From positions 496,001 to 560,000 of the forward strand of contig NZ_CP012040.1 in assembly GCF_001050135.1 (NCBI RefSeq): a stretch of 64,000 bases of DNA. The letters run 5' to 3'. The stretch is from Cyclobacterium amurskyense (lineage in GTDB: Bacteria > Bacteroidota > Bacteroidia > Cytophagales > Cyclobacteriaceae). Positions 18,556-28,502 of the stretch are shown piece after piece; position 1 is the first letter of the stretch, and each line of letters begins with the position of its first letter. The translations under genes were made by a program, and so were the position numbers. The notes beneath the pieces were generated by a model. The model was not told the origin of the DNA. It did no database searches and saw only the letters and a program-made list of their open reading frames with translations.

Positions 18556-19125
18556 ATGATGATAAGAAAAGCAAATCAAAATGACAGGGAGCTAGTGGTT
18601 TCTATTCTTTGGCAGGCATTTAAAGAAAACAAAAGTGTAAATTACATCGCTGGAAAAGAAGAAAAAAGCATCCGATTTTTAATAGAATACTCTTTCGAGA
18701 GATGCATTGAAAGCGGAGAAGTATTTATTTCAACCGATTTAAAAGCTGTTGCAATGATACAGTTTCAGGACCAGAAAAAATTTACCTGGAAAGGGATTAT
18801 TTCAGACTTAAAACTAATTCTTAACACTATTGGCTGGACCAATATACCCAAAACCCTCGCTAGAGAATCATTTATCAAAAAACACTACCCCAAGTCACCT
18901 TTCACTTATCTTTGGTACATTGGTGTAGATCCAAAAGTTCAAGGGAATGGGCTTGGAACCCAACTTTTAAAACATGTCTTGTTCTATTCCAAAACCCTCA
19001 AGCGTCCAGTGTATTTGGAAACTACGCTAGGGAAAAACATTAATTGGTACCTTAAACACGGATTTAAAATTTACTCCAAATCAGATCGGTTTGGTTTCCC
19101 TTTAAATTTTCTCAGAACGGAATAA
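18556..19125 (+). CDS. GNAT-family N-acetyltransferase
   Basis: A 189-residue protein. The acetyl-CoA-binding motif A is clear as YIGVDPKVQGNGLGTQLL (about residues 120-137), followed by LETTLGKNINWYLKHGF, the motif B region. The family transfers an acyl group from acyl-CoA to an amine. The acceptor is not predictable and no partner gene is linked. Two consecutive ATG codons start the frame at 18556. A bidirectional terminator directly follows the stop. Confidence 0.9.
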   Translation: MMIRKANQNDRELVVSILWQAFKENKSVNYIAGKEEKSIRFLIEYSFERCIESGEVFISTDLKAVAMIQFQDQKKFTWKGIISDLKLILNTIGWTNIPKTLARESFIKKHYPKSPFTYLWYIGVDPKVQGNGLGTQLLKHVLFYSKTLKRPVYLETTLGKNINWYLKHGFKIYSKSDRFGFPLNFLRTE

Positions 19126-19128
19126 TTA

Positions 19129-19165
19129 CCCCACATAGGTAATCGTAATTATCACCTATATGGGG
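19129..19165. terminator. Bidirectional terminator between convergent genes
   Basis: CCCCACATAGGT (19129-19140) pairs with ACCTATATGGGG (19154-19165) with one mismatch, between the GNAT stop (19125) and the deacetylase stop (19176). It marks the end of the long minus-strand catabolic cluster. Confidence 0.7.
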
Positions 19166-19175
19166 TCTACTATAC

Positions 19176-20414
19176 CTACTTAATAGGCACCAGTGTCAAA
19201 GCTTTTAAATCCATTAATGCTCCTTTTTCAAACTCCTGTCCAGAAGCCACGATAATTCTATTATAATCTTCTTCTAAGGTAAGTTCACCAATCTTTATTT
19301 TTTTGAAAGTTTCCCAAGAGCCAGAAGGTTTGATTACTCCTTCTATGATTTGATTACCAGATGTAAGCACAAATGGCTTACCTGCTTCCTCGTCCGATAC
19401 GGACCATTCCATCCATACTTCATACGCACCTTTCTTTGGAAGATCCAAGTCCCACTCTACTCTATCCTTAGCTGTAAACCAACCAAATGCATTCCACTCA
19501 GGCATGTATTGGATATCAGGCCCTATACCTTTTGCTTTCTCAGCCTGAAGGTGTACCGTTTCATTTAATGCCGCTCTGGTAATTCCCGGAATATTTAAGC
19601 TTCCCTCCATTTCTTCTCGCTTTTCATTCACATACTTGGCCACCGTTCCAACTGGAGCAATCCAAATACCATTGGCAGGATCATTTGCATATTCACAAAG
19701 CTTTCTTAACATGCTCAAATAGGTGGTTTGATTTCCTTCCGTTCCATTTTCATGACCGGCAAGCACCAACCATTTCCTATCTTTGCCAGCAGCTTCTATA
19801 AGTGGTAATATTTCTTCAAAGGTCATATTGTCCATTTCCATTCCTGTAAGTTGAGCCATATCAGCATAATAAGGATCAACAGGAGCTTCATCTTTCCAAC
19901 CCCTTCCTGAAAGAAACATCTCAGAAATTAATGGGACATAGCTTTGTGTTTCCTCTCCCTTACCTACAAATGACAGACCGCATGGATAAGCAAAAACCTC
20001 TGGTCTCACTCCCAACAATCGCTCTACTTCATCATTTGTATCAATCAATTCTTTCCGCATTCGCTTTAAGGTATAATCTTCCAAGGCCTCAGATCTGGAC
20101 CAGCCGAAATTCCCAGTGCAGGGATGATTCAAAGAGTGGTTACCAATCTCATGGCCTGTCTCCACTACCATCTTCCAACCCTCAATATTCCGTTCCATAC
20201 TTGCAGGCACCACATAGAATGTAGCTTTCACCCCGTACTCATTCAATAGCGTTGCTCCCGGATCGGGGTTGCTCGCTCGGGCATCATCAAAACTTAAACT
20301 AATGGCCATTTTTTTTCCTTCCGGCCAAGGGAAATCCGGGTTCTGTGCGTTTGCACTAAATACACCTAAAACTAATACTACTATTAATGTGCTTACTGAA
20401 AATATTGACTTCAT
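19176..20414 (-). CDS. Secreted polysaccharide deacetylase (NodB domain) with C-terminal beta-sandwich
   Basis: A 412-residue protein with signal peptide (cleavage after ANA, about residue 23). The NodB-type domain covers about 35-265: SFDDA at 41-45 supplies the catalytic and metal Asp, NHSLNHP (92-98) supplies the metal His pair, and FAYPCG is the third motif. Carbohydrate esterase family 4 enzymes remove acetyl groups from GlcNAc polymers or related amides and esters. Residues about 285-412 resemble a carbohydrate-binding beta-sandwich of the kind attached to Bacteroidota glycan enzymes. It is the last gene of the exported operon, 15 bp after a ceramidase-fold protein, so an N-acyl substrate shared with its neighbours is plausible but inferred. 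Confidence 0.9.
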   Translation of the reverse strand: MKSIFSVSTLIVVLVLGVFSANAQNPDFPWPEGKKMAISLSFDDARASNPDPGATLLNEYGVKATFYVVPASMERNIEGWKMVVETGHEIGNHSLNHPCTGNFGWSRSEALEDYTLKRMRKELIDTNDEVERLLGVRPEVFAYPCGLSFVGKGEETQSYVPLISEMFLSGRGWKDEAPVDPYYADMAQLTGMEMDNMTFEEILPLIEAAGKDRKWLVLAGHENGTEGNQTTYLSMLRKLCEYANDPANGIWIAPVGTVAKYVNEKREEMEGSLNIPGITRAALNETVHLQAEKAKGIGPDIQYMPEWNAFGWFTAKDRVEWDLDLPKKGAYEVWMEWSVSDEEAGKPFVLTSGNQIIEGVIKPSGSWETFKKIKIGELTLEEDYNRIIVASGQEFEKGALMDLKALTLVPIK

Positions 20415-20429
20415 CTCAGGATTGGTTTA

Positions 20430-21785
20430 TTATTTACTTTTCAATTCACTTTCCAAATAAGACAATACTGTCTCACCGAATCTAGTACCTGCATTGGGAA
20501 CAAAAGGAGAAACAGTAGGCTCATAGCCTTTGTATTCCCACTCTTCTTCGGTCAGCATGTATCCCAACCAACCATTGGTATAACCATAATAGAAGGTATA
20601 AGGAAATGGAGATCGCTCTCTTACTTCATTTGAGATTTCACAAAACAGTTCTAAAGGACTGGCCCAAATACCAATTTTATCATTGATATTAAGAAATCGA
20701 ACGGGTACTTTGATGGTTTTGGCTGTTCCTTTTTCATCTACAATATACTCATTTAAAGCTTCAGGCCATTTTAACCCCTCCTTCATAGGTGTCAAAAAAT
20801 CCATCTCTGAAGCAGAAAAGGAAATCTGATCTTCATAGTTAAGGATTTCCTTACTTGCCATAAGGATCTTATCTCCAAGTAACCTCCTCAGCATATTCAT
20901 CCTACCAGACCTTGCATCAGGGTAAACACTGTAGATAGGTGCGAGATTACCGGCAGCCCCGTTGATAAACAACATCGGAGCACCGGATTTTTCTTCCACA
21001 TATTTCGCAACTACACCTGGACCATCTCCACTGATGAGTAAATTTTGTCCTCCCAAGACTGTCCCATGTATCGCATAATTGGCCACTGTAGCCATTAAAC
21101 GATGGTCTTCCTTGTGGACTATTTTTAGAATGCCAATTCTTCGGTCTACAGCCCCATCAGGATTCATCCCCAAAAAGGCAACATCATCTATGTCTCTGGC
21201 CCTTCTGTTGATATTGGCAGATGAATGCCCCCAGCCAACTCCAAGACTTGCCGGAGCAAGTTGCTGAATCCCTTTTTCAATGCCATCCAGTAATTTACTG
21301 GTCACCAAGTCAGTATAATTGGTATCTATAGGATGTTTATATCGCTCTCCCATAAACGCTTCTGGGAGCCCTGGAGCTCCTACTTCAGGTGCTGAATGGG
21401 TATGGGTAACTGACCACCAAAAATTACTGCGTACTATACCAAACTTCTTCTCAACCAATTTTGCCACCTTATCATAGGTTGCAGGTGAGAGTACACAAAT
21501 ATCTGTGGAGACAAGTGCAAATTTGGAATTACCATCATCTAATATTAAAATTTGATGATAAATACTATCCAGAATCCCTTCTGAAAGCCTGGCCCCATAG
21601 CCCAATAATTGTTTGGGAACTTTCGGTGTAATATTTTCTTTGACTACAACGGCTTTAAAATCTCCGGCAAAGGTTGTTTGTACAGAAAGCAGCAGAACAC
21701 AAAGGATTACCATTAAGAAAGTTGAGATCCTAACCTTATGGTACTTCTTAAATATCTTTGATGTTATCAGTTTGGTTAAACACAT
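20430..21785 (-). CDS. Secreted neutral-ceramidase-like protein (1)
   Basis: A 451-residue protein with an N-terminal hydrophobic leader (about 20-40, after an unusually long basic start). It belongs to the neutral/alkaline ceramidase N-terminal domain group. THTHS (127-131) and NYAIHGT (236-242) carry the probable zinc His residues, and INGAAGNLAP corresponds to the loop that carries the nucleophile in true ceramidases. The C-terminal ceramidase domain is missing or short, and the loop has Asn-Leu-Ala-Pro rather than a Ser before Pro, so it is probably not a classical ceramidase. Its start overlaps the stop of the preceding paralogue as TAATG, which suggests translational coupling. An amidohydrolase role on an N-acyl substrate is inferred. 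Confidence 0.87.
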   Translation of the reverse strand: MCLTKLITSKIFKKYHKVRISTFLMVILCVLLLSVQTTFAGDFKAVVVKENITPKVPKQLLGYGARLSEGILDSIYHQILILDDGNSKFALVSTDICVLSPATYDKVAKLVEKKFGIVRSNFWWSVTHTHSAPEVGAPGLPEAFMGERYKHPIDTNYTDLVTSKLLDGIEKGIQQLAPASLGVGWGHSSANINRRARDIDDVAFLGMNPDGAVDRRIGILKIVHKEDHRLMATVANYAIHGTVLGGQNLLISGDGPGVVAKYVEEKSGAPMLFINGAAGNLAPIYSVYPDARSGRMNMLRRLLGDKILMASKEILNYEDQISFSASEMDFLTPMKEGLKWPEALNEYIVDEKGTAKTIKVPVRFLNINDKIGIWASPLELFCEISNEVRERSPFPYTFYYGYTNGWLGYMLTEEEWEYKGYEPTVSPFVPNAGTRFGETVLSYLESELKSK

Positions 21786-23164
21786 TATTTAATTGATTTA
21801 GGTAAAATGGAATAAATGCCATTCATTATTATATCTTCTACATCCTCGGTAAATCTGGAAGGCTTCTCATAACCAATCATGGCCGTTTCTGCTTCATACC
21901 CTCCCTCCTTCAGTATTCTGAGTGAAGGAATATAACAGGGCATGTCATTGGAATAAGAATTAACCCAAACCCGATCTTCACCCAACTCTTTCTTTAGGCG
22001 AATGGCATAATCTACAACCACTTCTCCAGCCAAAAACACCATGACCAAGTTTTTACCAAAATCCCAAACTTGAATTGGGTAATCTATTTTCTCAGGAATA
22101 TCTCCACTCCTTGCCATCCGTCCAAGCAAAAGGAGAGAGTAATTACTTGTCCTACCGGCTCCCTTGGCATCTTGCGCCAATTTTCTAGGGTCAGGCATTT
22201 CTGCAAAGGTAAGTTCAACATATTTCATTTTACCTTCAGGTAGTTGACGGATACTTTTCCAGTTGTCTTCTCCTAGCAAACGATTAACCTCATCAGCAAT
22301 TTGTTTTCCCTGATCTTTGGCATACACCAAATCCATTTCTGGTTTTTTGTTGTTCATACGTGGGGAAGAATTCTGATCTGCTCCACATCCAATAACTACC
22401 ATGGCCATGGCACCTTCAGGTAAATTCTCCTCCACCTGAATCTGGGCTTCACCTACCCAATCTCCATGTGCCACATTATTTTTAGGACCTAAAGTAACAG
22501 CATGGCAAGCATAATTGAGCATTATTGCTTTTGTCTTCCCTTCAAGATCCGTAATACGCATTACAGGCAAGGAATGGTCTGAAACCCCATTGGGGTTTAT
22601 GGAAGTCCTTCTATTTACAGCAAATTTCACTTCTCCTTTACTATGAGAAACCAAGGAAGGTGTAGCATTAGCGATGGCATTCATTGCCAAGCCCTTTAGT
22701 TTTGGTACAAGCCCCATGGCATAAAGCGCAACTTCAGCCAATTCATCTGGCCCCAAGGGTTTATTGAAATGAGAGATAATATTCCCTATTTGCGGGCCAC
22801 TATGGGTATGTGAAGCACAGATAGAGAGGTTGGCCGGTAATATCCCTATTTCTTTCGCTAGGGCATCCCGCACCTGCTCTGTGACCTTATGGGGTATACC
22901 CAATAAATCTACGGTTATAATAATACGGTATCCTTTTTTCGCATCTCCAAATGCCATTGCTTTGGCCCATAATTCATGCTGAACTCCCTCAAAAGGGAAA
23001 TCCCTACTGGAATAGCCCGTAAGTCGAACGGGGATTTCAGGAGTAATTACCACCTTCGCCAACCCTACATTCAATGGTTTTGGAGCAGCCCCAAAACCAT
23101 TGAGCTGAAAGCCTGCAATAGCCAACATAAACAGCATTAATGGTTTAACTATTAATCGTTTCAT
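21785..23164 (-). CDS. Secreted neutral-ceramidase-like protein (2)
   Basis: A 459-residue protein with a signal peptide (about 1-26). The ceramidase N-terminal fold is recognised from VGLAKVVITPEIPVRLTGY (33-51), SHTHSGPQ (118-125) and LNYACHAVTLG (216-226), which supply the conserved zinc His residues. In the nucleophile loop it has CGADQNSSP. It overlaps the next paralogue by one base, and 47 bp separate it from the upstream dehydrogenase lipoprotein, so all are probably cotranscribed. Despite the shared fold, the two neighbouring paralogues look quite different in sequence, which suggests distinct substrates or steps rather than a recent duplication. Confidence 0.88.
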   Translation of the reverse strand: MKRLIVKPLMLFMLAIAGFQLNGFGAAPKPLNVGLAKVVITPEIPVRLTGYSSRDFPFEGVQHELWAKAMAFGDAKKGYRIIITVDLLGIPHKVTEQVRDALAKEIGILPANLSICASHTHSGPQIGNIISHFNKPLGPDELAEVALYAMGLVPKLKGLAMNAIANATPSLVSHSKGEVKFAVNRRTSINPNGVSDHSLPVMRITDLEGKTKAIMLNYACHAVTLGPKNNVAHGDWVGEAQIQVEENLPEGAMAMVVIGCGADQNSSPRMNNKKPEMDLVYAKDQGKQIADEVNRLLGEDNWKSIRQLPEGKMKYVELTFAEMPDPRKLAQDAKGAGRTSNYSLLLLGRMARSGDIPEKIDYPIQVWDFGKNLVMVFLAGEVVVDYAIRLKKELGEDRVWVNSYSNDMPCYIPSLRILKEGGYEAETAMIGYEKPSRFTEDVEDIIMNGIYSILPKSIK

Positions 23165-23211
23165 TTTCTTGGGTTAATTGATATATTTTAAAGAAGTTTT
23201 CTTGTATTTTT

Positions 23212-26200
23212 TTATTCTGACTTTCGGATATAGGCCAATAAATCAGCCATCTCCTGAAGGGAAATACTCTGTTCAAGACCAGTCGGCATGGCAGACATCT
23301 CGACTAATTTCAATGTTTTAATATTGGCTCTGGAAATGCTCTTGTCAATTCCACCTGCATTGCGAAGGTTAATAGCAGTAGGTGTTTCGGAGGAAATAAG
23401 CCCTTGGTGAAGTTCCCCATTTTGCAACTCCACCTCCCAAAGATCATAGCCATCTGCTATGGACAAATTAGGGTTCAAGATATCACTCATGATACTGGCT
23501 GCACGTCTGTTTTTCAAAGAAGACAAGTCAGGACCAAAAGCAATTCCCTGATCCTCTCCCATTTGATGGCAGATGGCACAGTTTTTCTGAAAAACTGTAG
23601 CTCCAGCTTGAATTGTACCACTTAGCTCCAAAGCAGGTTGATAGGTGGCAATGATTTTTTCACTTTCGCCTTCAGGCCGGGTCAAAATGGCCCTAGCTCT
23701 TAATCGAAGCTTTTCATCTTTGTTCGCCATTAAACCTACACTTCTTCTCCAGCCAATGGTTGCTTTTTGTATAACTCCATCTTCAAGTGCTCCCAACAAA
23801 ACTGCAATCCTTTCCCCATTCATCATCATCGCACTAATGGCTGCATCTCTTAATTCAGGCGTAAAACTATCCCAACGATCAAGTACCAATTGAGAAAATG
23901 AATTGCCTTGCGACTTGCTTAATGTTCTAAAAGCTGCCAATTGTACAGGTAAAGGCTCAACAACATCCACCAAGTCTACAAGCATGTCTTCGTACTCCGC
24001 ATTATTGCCCAAAGCCAAAAATCGAATCCCCATGCTTCTTTCTTCTCCAGTCAATGTTTTGTTCAATGCTATTTCTTTCGCTTTTGATAGGGCCAGGCCT
24101 TTACCCTTTACATTGTCCAAACCTATCCCCTCTAAAACCTGAATTGCAGCTCCTTTTACTTCTATTGAGGAATGTTCAAAAACTGTTGTTGCCAATAAAC
24201 CAGCGCTTGCCCCATGTGAACCAGCTCGTTTTTTACTTTTGATTCCCTGTGCCAAGCCACGCAAAAGAGCTGGCTGCCAGTCGTATTTATTTTGGGTATT
24301 TTTTCTCGTGGCTCTTTGTACCATGGTATAAATGGCTTGCTCATCCATGCTGGCACCAACCATTGAAGCCATGCTTTGTACCAGACCATTGTAGGCTGGT
24401 GTAGCGGTGTACTGGTCCAATACTGGATTGATAAGTTTCCTACTCTCTGAAAAAGGTGCTGAAAGTGCTGCCAATTGCACCCATTTGTCCTCGATATCTT
24501 TGAACAAAAGTGCTTTTCGCACCTGAAAAGCACTTTCACTTTCAATGTACCCTAGGGTTTGCATCAACTGAAACCGAACTTTTGGATCAGGATCATTTTC
24601 TAAGGCCAGCAAATTTTCAGCAAACTCAGGGGATTGAGCCAAGAAAAGCTCAGCCAATTTCACAGCATTTTCCCGAATACCTGCCACTGGGTCTTTTAAA
24701 GAACTTACTACAGTTTCTTGATCCAATGCTCCGATCCCCTGCAAAGTCCATAAAGCATGAAGTCGCCCCATTGGGCTTTCTCCAGAAATCGCCAAATCCT
24801 TTAATTGAGGAATCAGGCTCTCAGGACGCTGATCCACGATTAGCCTTTGGGCATTCATCCTCCACCAAGCATTTTTATGAGACAACTTACTAAGTAATTC
24901 TTCAGGTGAAGCTTTATCCATAGTCAATTTATTTGACCAATCTATTGGGGAAGTACCCTTAGGCGTAATGCGGTAAATCCTCCCTTGGTCTGTTCCATTG
25001 TACAAAGCACCAGACTGAACCACCTCTTCAGCCATCCATTCAGGATGTTCTATGATCTGACGGTAATAATCCAGGATATACAAAGCTCCATCAGGGCCAA
25101 CATAAGCATTAACAGGTCGAAACCAAGCATCTGTAGAAGCTAAAAATTCTTTGTCAGGATGCTCTCGAGAGGCAATAAAACCTGTCCCATCCTCCTTGAC
25201 GAAATCCACATGTACCAAATTGCTTACCGGCTCTGACACAAAGGTTGACTGATTGTACCGCTCAGGAAAAGCTCCTCCCAAGTAGGCCGTCAATCCGCAA
25301 GCAGAAGTCATTACACCTAGGTCAGTCAATAACTGATGTTGGGGATTGATGGTAATCGGGAAAACTTCAGCACCACTGCCATGATCTGAGGATGACTGAG
25401 TGACTCCCGTAATCACCACATGTGGATTCCTATCCAGGTATTCAGCAGAAAGCACTTCCTGAATAATATGATTGCTATTGTTCAATAAAAACCTGTGCCC
25501 ATATGCATCGGCAGTGTGCCCAAATTGGGTCCTACTACTTAGCAACTCTAAGTCATAGGTGTCAGGTTTGAATCGGATACTTCTGCCTCCGGCATTTTGC
25601 GGCAATCTGTTGAGTTCTGGTTTTTCTGGATAATATACATCGGTACCTTTATCCCCAAGTAAGCCTTCATAAATGGTCGTAGTAACCGCAGGCTCATGCC
25701 CCAAATAGATCCAGTTATCCAATGCCAATTTGGGACTGTTAACATTGTGCTGAGGATTAGAAAGCGCAAACCCTGTTAAAAGGGTTTGCTTGATATCTGC
25801 TTTACCATCTCCATTGCTGTCTTCTAGGTAATAAACGTTGGGTGGATCTGTTACGATAATGCCTTGTTTCCAGCCCATGATCCCAGTAGGCACCACCAGG
25901 TTATCTGCAAAAATGACACTTTCATCCATTATCCCGTCACCATCAGTATCTGACAAGCGTTTCACTTTCCCAGACCCACTGAGGTCCAATGGATAACCAT
26001 GCATTTCAACCACGAACATTCTACCCTGCTCATCTATTACCATGTCTACTGGGTCAGCTACTAAAGGCTCCCCTGCAATAAGCTCTATCTGAAAATCATC
26101 TTCTAGGACAAAAGTAGACAAAGCATTTTCCAGAGATCTATCCTCATTGGTGGACTTTGGCTGGCAAGCGTAAAGCAATAGGGCAAAGCCTAATACAAAT

Positions 26201-26265
26201 ACGATGATACGTTGATAGTAATAAAAGCCTTTAATCACCGGAAAACTCAAATTCTTTGTTCGCAT
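23212..26265 (-). CDS. PVC-type dehydrogenase / HEAT repeat / cytochrome c lipoprotein
   Basis: A 1017-residue protein read from the ATG at 26265; a TTG 21 bp upstream is possible. A lipobox (LLLYAC, Cys 34) predicts a membrane-anchored lipoprotein. An N-terminal six-bladed propeller of the sorbosone-dehydrogenase-like or PVC membrane-bound dehydrogenase type covers about 45-450. HEAT-like repeats follow at about 470-860, then a cytochrome c domain with CAICH (896-900) and a likely axial Met in SAMPTG. Such proteins are thought to oxidise carbohydrates or alcohols in the periplasm and pass electrons to the respiratory chain. It begins the exported operon. An 18-bp palindrome lies about 190 bp upstream. 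Confidence 0.9.
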   Translation of the reverse strand: MRTKNLSFPVIKGFYYYQRIIVFVLGFALLLYACQPKSTNEDRSLENALSTFVLEDDFQIELIAGEPLVADPVDMVIDEQGRMFVVEMHGYPLDLSGSGKVKRLSDTDGDGIMDESVIFADNLVVPTGIMGWKQGIIVTDPPNVYYLEDSNGDGKADIKQTLLTGFALSNPQHNVNSPKLALDNWIYLGHEPAVTTTIYEGLLGDKGTDVYYPEKPELNRLPQNAGGRSIRFKPDTYDLELLSSRTQFGHTADAYGHRFLLNNSNHIIQEVLSAEYLDRNPHVVITGVTQSSSDHGSGAEVFPITINPQHQLLTDLGVMTSACGLTAYLGGAFPERYNQSTFVSEPVSNLVHVDFVKEDGTGFIASREHPDKEFLASTDAWFRPVNAYVGPDGALYILDYYRQIIEHPEWMAEEVVQSGALYNGTDQGRIYRITPKGTSPIDWSNKLTMDKASPEELLSKLSHKNAWWRMNAQRLIVDQRPESLIPQLKDLAISGESPMGRLHALWTLQGIGALDQETVVSSLKDPVAGIRENAVKLAELFLAQSPEFAENLLALENDPDPKVRFQLMQTLGYIESESAFQVRKALLFKDIEDKWVQLAALSAPFSESRKLINPVLDQYTATPAYNGLVQSMASMVGASMDEQAIYTMVQRATRKNTQNKYDWQPALLRGLAQGIKSKKRAGSHGASAGLLATTVFEHSSIEVKGAAIQVLEGIGLDNVKGKGLALSKAKEIALNKTLTGEERSMGIRFLALGNNAEYEDMLVDLVDVVEPLPVQLAAFRTLSKSQGNSFSQLVLDRWDSFTPELRDAAISAMMMNGERIAVLLGALEDGVIQKATIGWRRSVGLMANKDEKLRLRARAILTRPEGESEKIIATYQPALELSGTIQAGATVFQKNCAICHQMGEDQGIAFGPDLSSLKNRRAASIMSDILNPNLSIADGYDLWEVELQNGELHQGLISSETPTAINLRNAGGIDKSISRANIKTLKLVEMSAMPTGLEQSISLQEMADLLAYIRKSE

Positions 26266-26911
26266 GTTAAATTTTAATTTATTCAATCTATTTCCTTTAA
26301 AGGAAAGCAGTAATCAACCCTAGTAAAAAACCATATTTTACACCCCTGAAAATTCATTTTTCACTTTTTATCTATTTATTGCTGACGTGATTATCAACAC
26401 CAAATCAAGGGCGAAAAATGAGGGATTAATAAAATTTGTAAAATGTGGGTTTTGATAAATTTATCAAAGAATTTATTATTTCCAAAATAGATTTATATCA
26501 ATAGAAATTTTAAAAAAACGTTGGCTTACAAAATCTACAGCTGCAATATCACAAGCAATCAACAATTAGCTACGGTTTATATACTCCCTCTCTCTTGCTT
26601 TCGAATCAATATACTGGATATGCACCTTAAATGATTAAAGTAAAGTAATCTTTTCATAATAATTCCTTTTACCAGCTACCAGAAATACTGTCAAGTGTTG
26701 GAACTGACTACCAACAGTTCTATTCAATCATTATTTCCTAATCTCCATATTAATGTTTGATAAGTGGCGAACAATTATTCCCCCATTACGAATTAATCTT
26801 CCTGAGTTACTTACCAAAGATTTACAGCAGTGGTTATTCTTATTTGAAAGCTCCAGTTGCAAGCATTTTTGGTAGCAGCAGAGGTATTCTAAGCCCAAAC
26901 CTATTACAGCA
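26266..26911. other. 646-bp spacer separating the two arms of the cluster
   Basis: Contains an 18-bp palindrome (26451-26468), and a weak GAACTG/CAGTTC hairpin near 26701-26720. A 62-codon minus-strand ORF (26731-26919) overlaps the end of the symporter gene by 8 bp; its composition is unlike a real protein and it is not annotated. The promoter of the dehydrogenase operon is presumably here. Confidence 0.5.
26451..26468. promoter_or_regulatory. Perfect 18-bp palindrome, possible operator
   Basis: TTTGATAAA followed directly by TTTATCAAA is a perfect palindrome about 186 bp before the ATG of the dehydrogenase lipoprotein. It differs from the GntR-like sites upstream of the first operon. AT-richness makes chance occurrence possible. 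Confidence 0.4.
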
Positions 26912-28486
26912 CTAAGCATATTTGATGTAGAAATACAAAACCATAGCCATTACAATGGCCCACCAGATAAATGGGTTTCTCCAGCCTTTCTGCTGCTCTC
27001 CTTCACTTTTCGGTAGAGAAAGGCTTTCTTTGGTCCAGATCAAACCTTCCAATTCTGCTTCACTTTTTCTTTGGGTGACCAAACTGACGAGGACGCACAG
27101 TAGCATACAGGTCCAGAAAACAATTCCTGTTCTATTAAAAAATGGCATCTCCGGAAAGAAAAACTCTACCAATAATGACAAAGGAATGGTAAGAAGGCCT
27201 GCCGTTAATGCCCCTGCATGGGTAGTTCCTTTCCAGAATATCCCCATCAAGAACATGGTCGCGATCCCAGGGGTAAACAGGCCGTAGGCATTTAAAAGGT
27301 AAATAAATATGGGTTTTTCGGAATAATACACAAGAATACCGGTACATAATATTCCAATTAGAATTACCAAAACCCCTGTAATTCTTCCAAATCGTACAGA
27401 AGATGCCTCAGAAGCATTTGGTCGAAAATAAGGCAGATAAACATCAATTGTCAAGATGGTTGTACAAGAGTTAATGGCTCCTGATAAGTGCGACATGATC
27501 GCCGCTATTAGTCCTGCCATCACCAGCCCTACCAAACCTGTAGGAAGCAAGTGCTCAACCAACATGGAAAAGAGCAAGTCTGGCTTTTCAAGGTCAGGGA
27601 ATATTTTTGGCGCCACGATGGCAGGTATAATGATCAATAGGGGAATTAAAAACTTAAGATAATCGGCGAAAATCACCCCCATGCGTGCATGCCATTCATT
27701 TTTTGCCGCAAGGGTTCTTTGAACAATAAACTGATTGGTTGCATTGTAAAAGATACTAATACAAAGTAGTCCTCCCAGATACATGGTCCAAGGAAAATCT
27801 GGGTCGTTGGCTGGCAACATCAGTTCCCAATCCTTTGAGGATTCTACAATGGCCTCAAATCCACCAGATGCATCTATGGTATAGTAGGACAAAGCAACCA
27901 TACCGAGCACCAATACAGCAAGTTGTAGCATTTCGGTCCAAACAACCGCTCTTAAGCCTCCTAATACAGTATAGACCCCTGTAAATACTGCCAAAAACAG
28001 AATACTCGCCAACATTGGTATTCCCAACAAGGATTGCAGGGAAATGGCTCCTAGATACAGAACGGCACTTATTTCTACAAAAATATAAGTCAAAAGCACC
28101 AAAATCGAATAGGTTGTCCTGGCTCCTCCACCAAACCTCTTTTGTAAAAATTCCGGCATGGTATAAAAACCATTCCTTATGTAAAAAGGTAAAAACACCC
28201 ATAACAAGACATTAAAACCTACCAATATTGCCCCCCACTCAATTACAATGGCCACAAATCCTCTTTCGTAGGCCACTCCCATTACTCCTACCAGGTGATG
28301 ACTACTGATATTGGCAGCAATAATACTTCCTCCTATCATCCACCATGGAAGTTTGTCACCAGCTAGAAAATAATCACGTTTACTTTCACCGGTACTTTTC
28401 CTGGAGGCATATAGCCCTAGACCTATTATTCCTACAATGTAGATGATAAATATCCCTAAGTCTAAATTAGTAAAATTGGATTCCAT
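26912..28486 (-). CDS. Sodium/solute symporter (SSS, SGLT-like)
   Basis: A 524-residue inner-membrane protein with about 14 membrane segments. The SSS hallmarks are present: SKRDYFLAGDKLPWW near residues 34-48 and the GGLRAVVWTEMLQ motif in the core. The length and ending (a final helix about 507-523) fit the SGLT-like branch that transports sugars or inositols with Na+. It follows a cytoplasmic ceramidase-fold gene by 16 bp in the GntR-controlled operon. It is therefore the probable uptake system for the compound processed by that operon; the ligand is unknown. Confidence 0.92.
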   Translation of the reverse strand: MESNFTNLDLGIFIIYIVGIIGLGLYASRKSTGESKRDYFLAGDKLPWWMIGGSIIAANISSHHLVGVMGVAYERGFVAIVIEWGAILVGFNVLLWVFLPFYIRNGFYTMPEFLQKRFGGGARTTYSILVLLTYIFVEISAVLYLGAISLQSLLGIPMLASILFLAVFTGVYTVLGGLRAVVWTEMLQLAVLVLGMVALSYYTIDASGGFEAIVESSKDWELMLPANDPDFPWTMYLGGLLCISIFYNATNQFIVQRTLAAKNEWHARMGVIFADYLKFLIPLLIIIPAIVAPKIFPDLEKPDLLFSMLVEHLLPTGLVGLVMAGLIAAIMSHLSGAINSCTTILTIDVYLPYFRPNASEASSVRFGRITGVLVILIGILCTGILVYYSEKPIFIYLLNAYGLFTPGIATMFLMGIFWKGTTHAGALTAGLLTIPLSLLVEFFFPEMPFFNRTGIVFWTCMLLCVLVSLVTQRKSEAELEGLIWTKESLSLPKSEGEQQKGWRNPFIWWAIVMAMVLYFYIKYA

Positions 28487-28502
28487 ATTGTTTTAAAGCT
28501 AA

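Noticed and set aside
26731..26919. 62-codon minus-strand ORF overlapping the end of the SSS symporter by 8 bp
   Set aside because: Cys- and Asn-rich composition, no recognisable domain, and no ribosome-binding signal; it most likely arises by chance in an AT-rich spacer.
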